Assembly: GCA_947034895.1 (NCBI GenBank)
Contig: OX344765.1
Location: forward strand, 1,679,001 to 1,743,000
Source: Rhytidiadelphus loreus
Taxonomy: Eukaryota > Streptophyta > Bryopsida > Hypnales > Hylocomiaceae
Direction of reading: 5' to 3'
DNA length: 64,000 nt
In this document: piece by piece, positions 57,957-64,000 of the stretch
How positions within the stretch are numbered: the first letter of the stretch is position 1
How the letters are laid out: every line of letters starts with the position of its first letter
Notes under the pieces: model-generated
The model's database searches: none
Seen by the model: only the letters and a program-made list of their open reading frames with translations
What the model was told of the DNA's origin: nothing
Translations under genes and position numbers: made by a program

Positions 57957-60900
57957 ATGGGTGGAAGAAGATCACAACGGGAACCTTGGTACACACTACG
58001 GCCAGATGGAAAAGTTGCTTGCAAGTTTTGCGAAACTTTGCTAAACTATCGAAAGGATCGGTTGCTTTTCCATTTGGAATAGAGACAAAATGACACTGTC
58101 TAGAGAGTGAGAGCGTGCACTAAAGTCAATGCTGCCGTGAAGGTAATGTTTTGGAATTGTGGAGGACATATACCTACGGACACTTCGCATGGACCTGGAC
58201 GCGACGTGGAAGTGACATCACCATCAACGATACTACCAAGTGTAGTACGTGGCGAGCAACAACCTGATGCTTCAATTTCAGCAAATGATGGAGGAGAAAA
58301 CACTAGGGGGCAAAGCTCTCAAGTACGATCATCGGAGGCGCCCATTCCTAATTTGACCCACAGTCAATCGATGAGGCAATTGTCTGTACAAGAAGGAATG
58401 AACGCATCAAACAAGCAAGTACTAGACAAGAAATGGGCTAAGTTTTTCTACGAAGCCAATATACCATTCAATGTAGTGATGCATCCTACTTTTCTGGATG
58501 CAGTGAAATCAACATTGGAATTGAGAGTTGGCTACAAACCTCCAGCGTACCATGCACTTCATACAAAGCTCATAAAATCTACAAAAGATGAAGTGGCAGC
58601 AATTGTAGCAGAGAAGACAAGGGCACCAATCCACAAGTATGGCGTTACAATATGCTCTGATGGATGGGATAATGTGACACATCGACCATTGATGAATGTC
58701 ATGTTGGCATGTACAAGTGAAGAGGTATTTCTTGGATCGATAGACACAACAGGTGAATGCAAAGATGCTACTTACGTGGCTAATTGCATGGATGATTACA
58801 TTGATGAGGTACGGGTACAGAACGTGGTACAAGTTTGTATAGACAATGCAACAAACATGTTGGCCGCTGGCGCTCTATTACTTCGTAGATTTCCACACAT
58901 ATATTTTCAAGGGTGTTCAGCACATGCACTTGACCTTCTATTTGAAGATTGGGAAAAACAAGATTGGATTACAAGTATGGTCAAGAAAGCCAAGTCAATT
59001 GTGAAATACATTCAAACGCATCACATGCCACTTGCAATCTTTCGATGACATTCTCCTAATCACGTTTTGAAAAATCCCGTTCAAACACACTTTGCAACCA
59101 TGTTCCTCATGATCGAACGTTTGGTGGAGGTGAGGGAAGCGGTAGAATCGACAGTCCACGATCCGCAGTGGAATGAGTACACGCGGAGATTGGCATCCAA
59201 TCAAAAGCAAAGAAAAGCTAATGATGTGCGACGATATGTGCAAACAAATGAATTTTGGAGGAGATGTTTAAACTTTGTGCACATAGTGGAGCCCGTGTTG
59301 ATTGTTCTTCGAGATTTTGATGGAAAGCACCCGTGCTTGGACAAGGCATGGCTTGTGATGAAAAAGGTGGAAAAGCATGTTTTATCTTTGAGGGATCCAC
59401 CATTTTCATTAGAGCCACGGTATGCAATTTCCGCCATCGATGATTTCTACAAGCGCTGGGACATGCTCAGGACAGATTTGCATTATGCTGGGGCTCTATT
59501 GAATCCCTTTTTACTTGACGAAGTCTTGCTAATGGATGATGATGAGGCAAGAGAAGCCATATTGAGAGTTTTGCGCAAATTGGCTGTTGGAGATCAAGCA
59601 TTTGCGTCAGCTTTGTCTGAGTACCAAACATTTAGAGATCAGCGAGGCATTTTCAGTAGACTCCCTGATGTAAACACCTTGAATTTGTAGCCTCACGAAT
59701 GGTGGGACCTTCTCGGAGCCGGTGCTCGTACACTTGCACCGATTGCCAAAAAGATCCTCGCGCAAGTGTGTTCTGTATCGTCCTGTGAACGCAATTGGAG
59801 TATGTATTCGCTAGGGGAGGACACTCTCACTACATTTGGGGTACCCACGTGCGGCGGTGGAAAAAGTAATACATGTAATTCACCTTGAATAAACTATAAT
59901 TTCATTCTAAAATTTTGAGCTTTGTTTAACAATGACTAAAGGTTTCTATTGACAAAAAATTCAATTCCAAATAACATAAGATATATTGTCTAGAAAGGGT
60001 TGAAAAATGAACTAAAATGGCATGTTCTCCAACTAAAATATTTATAGAGCTCACATGAAGATGACTATTGCATCAATATTCAACCAAAATAAACTTTCAA
60101 TAGAAAGCTATTCTATATAATTTTTTTTTCATTTTTCAAATTTTTTTTCTTATATAATATAGAGGTGTGAAAGTTATTTTCAGCTTTACAGTGTATCTTT
60201 TTTCTTCAAAAATTTATAACTAATTACTATTAGCACAAAAAAATACCAATAATTCAAAACATAAACTTCTAAAGTAGTAAAATCTATCCATAATTTTTTT
60301 TTTGAAAAAGAAATTAAATTTTAAGGTGTATTACTTGTTTTACTTTTTCCGCCGCACGTAGGTTGCTAAAACATAGGGAGTGTCCTCCCCGGGTGTATTC
60401 GTTTGTCCACAACAAATCATGCAATAGATTGACATCAAAGCGTGTTGAGGAATTGGTTTACATTTATACCAATTCCAAGACTCTTAGAGAAAGGGCTGCA
60501 GCAAATCTGACAAGGTGGTACACTGAAAACATGATGTCAGAGGATTCCATGACAGATGAATCTGATGGTCTAGACCGTGGTTCGGTTCTCTCTGATCCAG
60601 ATGATGACGATTCAGATGATAGTTCCAATGACGATGATGAGCCACCGTTTGATAGATTTCGTGGGGCGGGAGGAGTGCGTCCTCTAATTGATGCATCCGT
60701 ATTTGACTTTGAAGAGGGAGATAATAACGACAATGACTCCGAGGGACATCAAGTCCACCACGAATGCCACAAACGTGGAATGCTAGGCCAAGTGGGGGCA
60801 ATACAAATGAGGACGTTGTGGCACCGAGACCACTAAGTTCAGACCCTATGGATGTACAAATTGATGCCACAATAGAAAGAGATGGGGTTGACGTTGAAAG

Positions 60901-61633
60901 AGGACGGGAAGAAGAAGTAGTAGTACCACCATCTTTGCCCATGAGGACCACCCATAGAGAAGGGCCCCCTCAAGGTGGAGAAGCACATATGCCCCCTCCA
61001 AATCGAGTCTAGATTGCACAACGGCAAATGCCAGTATTGGAAAATCTACAAATCCAAAGTTCATCAAGGCCGTCTAGTTCCGAAGTTCATCCACATGAAC
61101 CAACTTCGTCGGTAGGTACACGATTGGCTGGTATGGTGTCACAACGTGTGACTAGAAATGCGAATTCATTGCGGCCACATGTACATGCCGATAATCGAGG
61201 GAAGCGTCCACGACCACAAGGTACTACCAGTGAACGTGTGAATAGTAGATCACGTAGAAGGCTGAGGAGGGAAGAAGCGGCTTCCCAACCATTTTTAAGA
61301 GAAGTTCAAACGGGAGGGCCCAATACAGATGGCATTATGAACGCAACAGGCCAACGACCTCTTTGGACGTTGTCTTCTATAGCTCGACCACAACGAAACC
61401 GCAATTCTGAGGCCTCCAACGAAAGTGATAGTGCACCATCCAATCATTCCAATGATGATGGTGCATCCATCGGTGGTACTATAGGTGAAGATGGTGAGGT
61501 TCCAGGAGATAGTGATTACAGGGGGCCAGTGCCTCGACAAGGTCTACTCGAAGAAATTGGTGGTAATGAACCAATAGTACAAGAAGCAAATGCAAATACT
61601 TCTGTGCGCATTCTTAGGCATGGAAGACGTTGA
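57957..61633 (+). pseudogene. hAT-superfamily transposase pseudogene (BED, DUF659, hATC)
   Basis: From ATG 57957 a BED-type zinc finger (GKVACKFCETLLNYRKDRLL then FHLE) is followed in the same frame by the transposase core: PTFLDAVKSTLEL, GVTICSDGWDNVTHRPLMNV, QVCIDNATNMLAAG, FQGCSAHALDLL. The hAT dimerisation region follows (AKKILAQVCSVSSCERNWS and FVHNKSCNRLTSKRVEELVY). Stops occur at 58080 (TAG), 58101 (TAG), 59046 (TGA) and 59688 (TAG). A 583-bp MITE splits the dimerisation region at 59811-60393. A frameshift near 60760-60830 leads into an acidic, Arg-rich tail ending at 61633. The core order matches plant hAT transposases with a DUF659 domain. No termini of the parent element were found. 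Confidence 0.88.
59803..60401. mobile_element. 583-bp hAT-type MITE, copy 2, inside the transposase
   Basis: The element spans 59811-60393, flanked by perfect 8-bp duplications TGTATTCG at 59803-59810 and 60394-60401. It is the same length as copy 1 and differs from it by three substitutions I can see (within GGTACC, CTTTATTT and TCAAAATTT contexts). It lies between CERNWSMYS and FVHNKSCNRL of the hAT dimerisation domain. Element plus duplication add 591 bp, a multiple of three, so the downstream frame stays in register, although stops inside the MITE would truncate translation. Confidence 0.95.
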
Positions 61634-62975
61634 ATGTTTTTGAAAAGACAATAGGGTCTTCATGTTTTCAAATGCAATGGTTTTAGAGGCTCAATACCTT
61701 GCATATTGAAATCAGCATTAATATGAAATACGACTTTTGTTCCTTTCATTCTCATGGAACTATTTACCCCTAAAGTCCCAAAGTCATTACACAAAAAACA
61801 ACGCAAAACTGTTTTTTTTCTTGCATTTGCCTCAACATGTGGAAAAAAATGTTTTGTACAACATCTAACCGTAAGATCTTATACTTCACATGTTTTTTAT
61901 CACGTGGTAAAAATTTCATGAAGTTTGACCGAATAGATTGAAAGATATTAGCATTCAAACTTGGAAGAACTAGTTTTTTGAATGCTAGCTTTGCAATTTC
62001 AGATTAACTTTCACTACAATTTGTGGAAAATTAGGCCTTTGGAGTTTGGAGCACTATTGTTTTTGAATTATTTTTTTTGAATATGAAAGAATCGAGGTCA
62101 AAATTTGAAAGAGTTATTGCAATTGAAAACTCCATGTGTTAAAATCCAAATAACACAGTCTAGTGTTTTTTTCATGTATGTTTTCTTTTTTTCAAATTTA
62201 ATTTAAATTAAAATTATAAAACTATGTTTTTCATTCATTCCTTCATTTATGATTTTATGGTAAGAGTTTCAAATTATTCTGATACATATTATAATTGATA
62301 AAATTTGATTTCCATGTTTAGCTTTATAAAATCACAATAAATTGATTTTTCCATTAAATTTTCTGAAAAAAATAAAATAAATAGAAAATGAATTCTTACG
62401 TATGGGGAAAAATATTAAAATATTATGCTGATTTTCAATAAAAATATAAATTTGGTTTGATAGTCAAATTTGACTTCAAGCCCTTCTTTGTGGTTGTTTA
62501 TTAGTTTTGGGTGTGAAACCTAAAATAACCAATTGAAAATTGTTTTGACTAGAAATCTCTATTGATATTTGTACCTCTTGTAAAAAACTAAAAATTTAGA
62601 ATCTCTTGAGTTGTTTTTTCTATTTTTACTTATTTATGGCATGAAGTGCAACAAAAATGATGACAATTACAATTTGTCACAAAACTAATTGAAATTTCTT
62701 GTAATGATATACAATTCAAAGTTTTTAGTACTAAAGATATAAGATTTTTGTTTAAACTCAATTTAAATGATAAAGTTAGGGAAGACAATAAGTTTTTTAC
62801 AACTCAATGTTTAGGTAAAATACGTTTATAACTTTATATAAACCAAAATGAGTACAAAATGCATTGAAGCCACAAAGTGTGCTACATTGCTACGGATGTC
62901 CTCAAGCCTACACTATAATAACCGCATGTGCTAAGTAAACACTAATTTTGCAACTATATGGTAATACACTATTAT
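61634..62975. other. AT-rich DNA, no gene seen
   Basis: No frame above 62 codons. No inverted repeat or 8-bp duplication pair that would mark the right end of the hAT element was found. Confidence 0.45.
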
Positions 62976-64000
62976 CTAATCTTCATTGCGCGCCTGCTCT
63001 TCTTGAAGGTCTTGTTCTTTGCGGGCCTCGCGGTAGCAATCCACGGGTGGTGTCCAAAATGTTGGAGCACCACTTAGATGTTGCATGACATATGTCACCG
63101 AGCGTCGTTGTAGTGGCTCCACCTTGCACAATTCACCCAACATGGTTTGAAATGCACCAAATGCCGTATGGTCCGGAATCATCTCTAGATTTCTGCAATC
63201 TTTTTTTCATACCTTCATAGCCAATTTCCCTATGGAGTATCCATCTGTGTGTATACTAACACATGGTGGCTTAACCTTGTGAGTAGGAGATGATGAAGTT
63301 CCTGTCTCTCCAGTCAAGTACATCAACTCAGGACCCACCCACCAACGTTGCGCTCGGGTTGCCTGCAACTTCCTTGGACAATTGAATTGATAAAGAGAAG
63401 GGGTTTCTTCGTTGATGCGGCTACCCATTCCCCAATCACATAGACCAATCCACACGGTAAAGCCATCATCATTCGGAAAATGAAGCATAATGTTCTCCGG
63501 TGTGATGTCGTTGTACTATACAGAGCACTGTTGCACTGCATCCACAATGCAAATCATTGCCCATGCAAGTTCAGTACGCTTGTGTCTATATGCCATGAGT
63601 CGTTTCATGGCTTGCATTGTTTGTGGAGTTGCATCGTAAGCCACCTCTCCAATTTCATCTGGATCTCGGTTCTTCTCATCAAGGGTAAACATGGTGCCGA
63701 GAGTACCGCCATTCCACCACTGCGAATAACACTCCATGGTCATGTCATTTATAGCAAAGAATTTGATGACCCCTGGATGCTCGCATGGACATACCAATGC
63801 CTCAATGGACAACTTCTCCCTGGACTTCTTCAATTCATCCACGCGCAAAGCTGACTTCCCAGCTAATTCCATATTCTCCAGAATATGTTTTGAATTTTGA
63901 ACACATACTTTGCGCACCCTCCCATGCCCCCCTTGTTTGCTATGGCTAGACAAAGGAACCACCACCACTCCTCTTTCAAGAAAAAACACTCTTCCTACAG
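62976..64000 (-). pseudogene. Protein-kinase-like pseudogene, partial at right edge
   Basis: One minus-strand frame enters from the right edge and runs to a stop at 62976, broken by TAG at 63516 and TGA at 63207. Visible kinase features are a glycine-rich loop (KQGGHGRVRKV), HPGVIKFFAIN, a catalytic-loop equivalent YNDITPENIML keeping the Asp and Asn, CDWGM in place of DFG, an ELMYLTGE segment near the APE position, and DGYSIGKLAMKV in the C-lobe. The first stop falls next to the residue corresponding to the HRD His. The tail is charged (EARKEQDLQEEQARNED). A 20-bp intron at the second stop would be too short. The N-terminus lies outside the window. Confidence 0.7.

Overview
This is a repeat-dominated stretch of a land-plant nuclear genome: AT-rich, with spliced GT-AG genes, short TTTAGGG telomere-type arrays, and plant-type LTR, hAT, CACTA-like and Stowaway-like elements. 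I see no bacterial, organellar, rRNA, tRNA or CRISPR sequence. The gene content gives no firm lineage; a large-genome, possibly non-flowering land plant is only a guess.

Only one gene looks intact: a five-exon L-gulono-1,4-lactone oxidase-like gene (30700-35036, +), encoding about 599 residues with a signal peptide, an FAD-binding domain, an aldonolactone-oxidase domain and a Cys-rich tail. Every other coding region is mobile-element derived or decayed. These are: two copies (plus one C-terminal fragment) of a transposase-like family carrying a GHTHDDID motif (11.8-15 kb and 43.2-46.0 kb); a beta-class amino-methyltransferase-like pseudogene (37.1-38.8 kb, -) with a second C-terminal copy (24.9-25.4 kb, +); a gag-like ORF without pol (49.2-51.1 kb); a hAT transposase pseudogene (58.0-61.6 kb); and a protein-kinase-like pseudogene running off the right edge (63.0-64.0 kb, -).

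Layout. 1-10.3 kb: two head-to-head copies of one long LTR family, the second interrupted by a 2.3-kb non-coding block dense in GTCnATTnGTC motifs. 10.6-15.5 kb: a 583-bp hAT miniature element beside a broken GHTHDDID element that is itself split by an LTR fragment. 16 kb: a 248-bp MITE. 17.7-21.7 kb: a 3,947-bp solo LTR with a 5-bp target-site duplication (TSD). 21.7-29.2 kb: unrecognised gene fragments, diverged tandem repeats, a methyltransferase remnant and a Stowaway-like MITE. 29.9-35 kb: the oxidase gene and its promoter. 35.8-38.8 kb: a CACTA-like end and the methyltransferase pseudogene. 39.8-47 kb: a 49-bp satellite and the larger GHTHDDID element, interrupted near its 3' end by a 2,159-bp hAT-like insertion. 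48.8-52.5 kb: a GC-rich, CCGGA-rich gag-like retroelement. 52.5-57.8 kb: AT-rich DNA, then minisatellites. 57.9-64 kb: the hAT pseudogene, disrupted by a second, nearly identical 583-bp MITE, then the kinase pseudogene.

The elements are nested in each other. Where two copies can be compared codon by codon, the nonsense mutations are C-to-T or G-to-A transitions, as expected for decay of methylated, silenced transposons.
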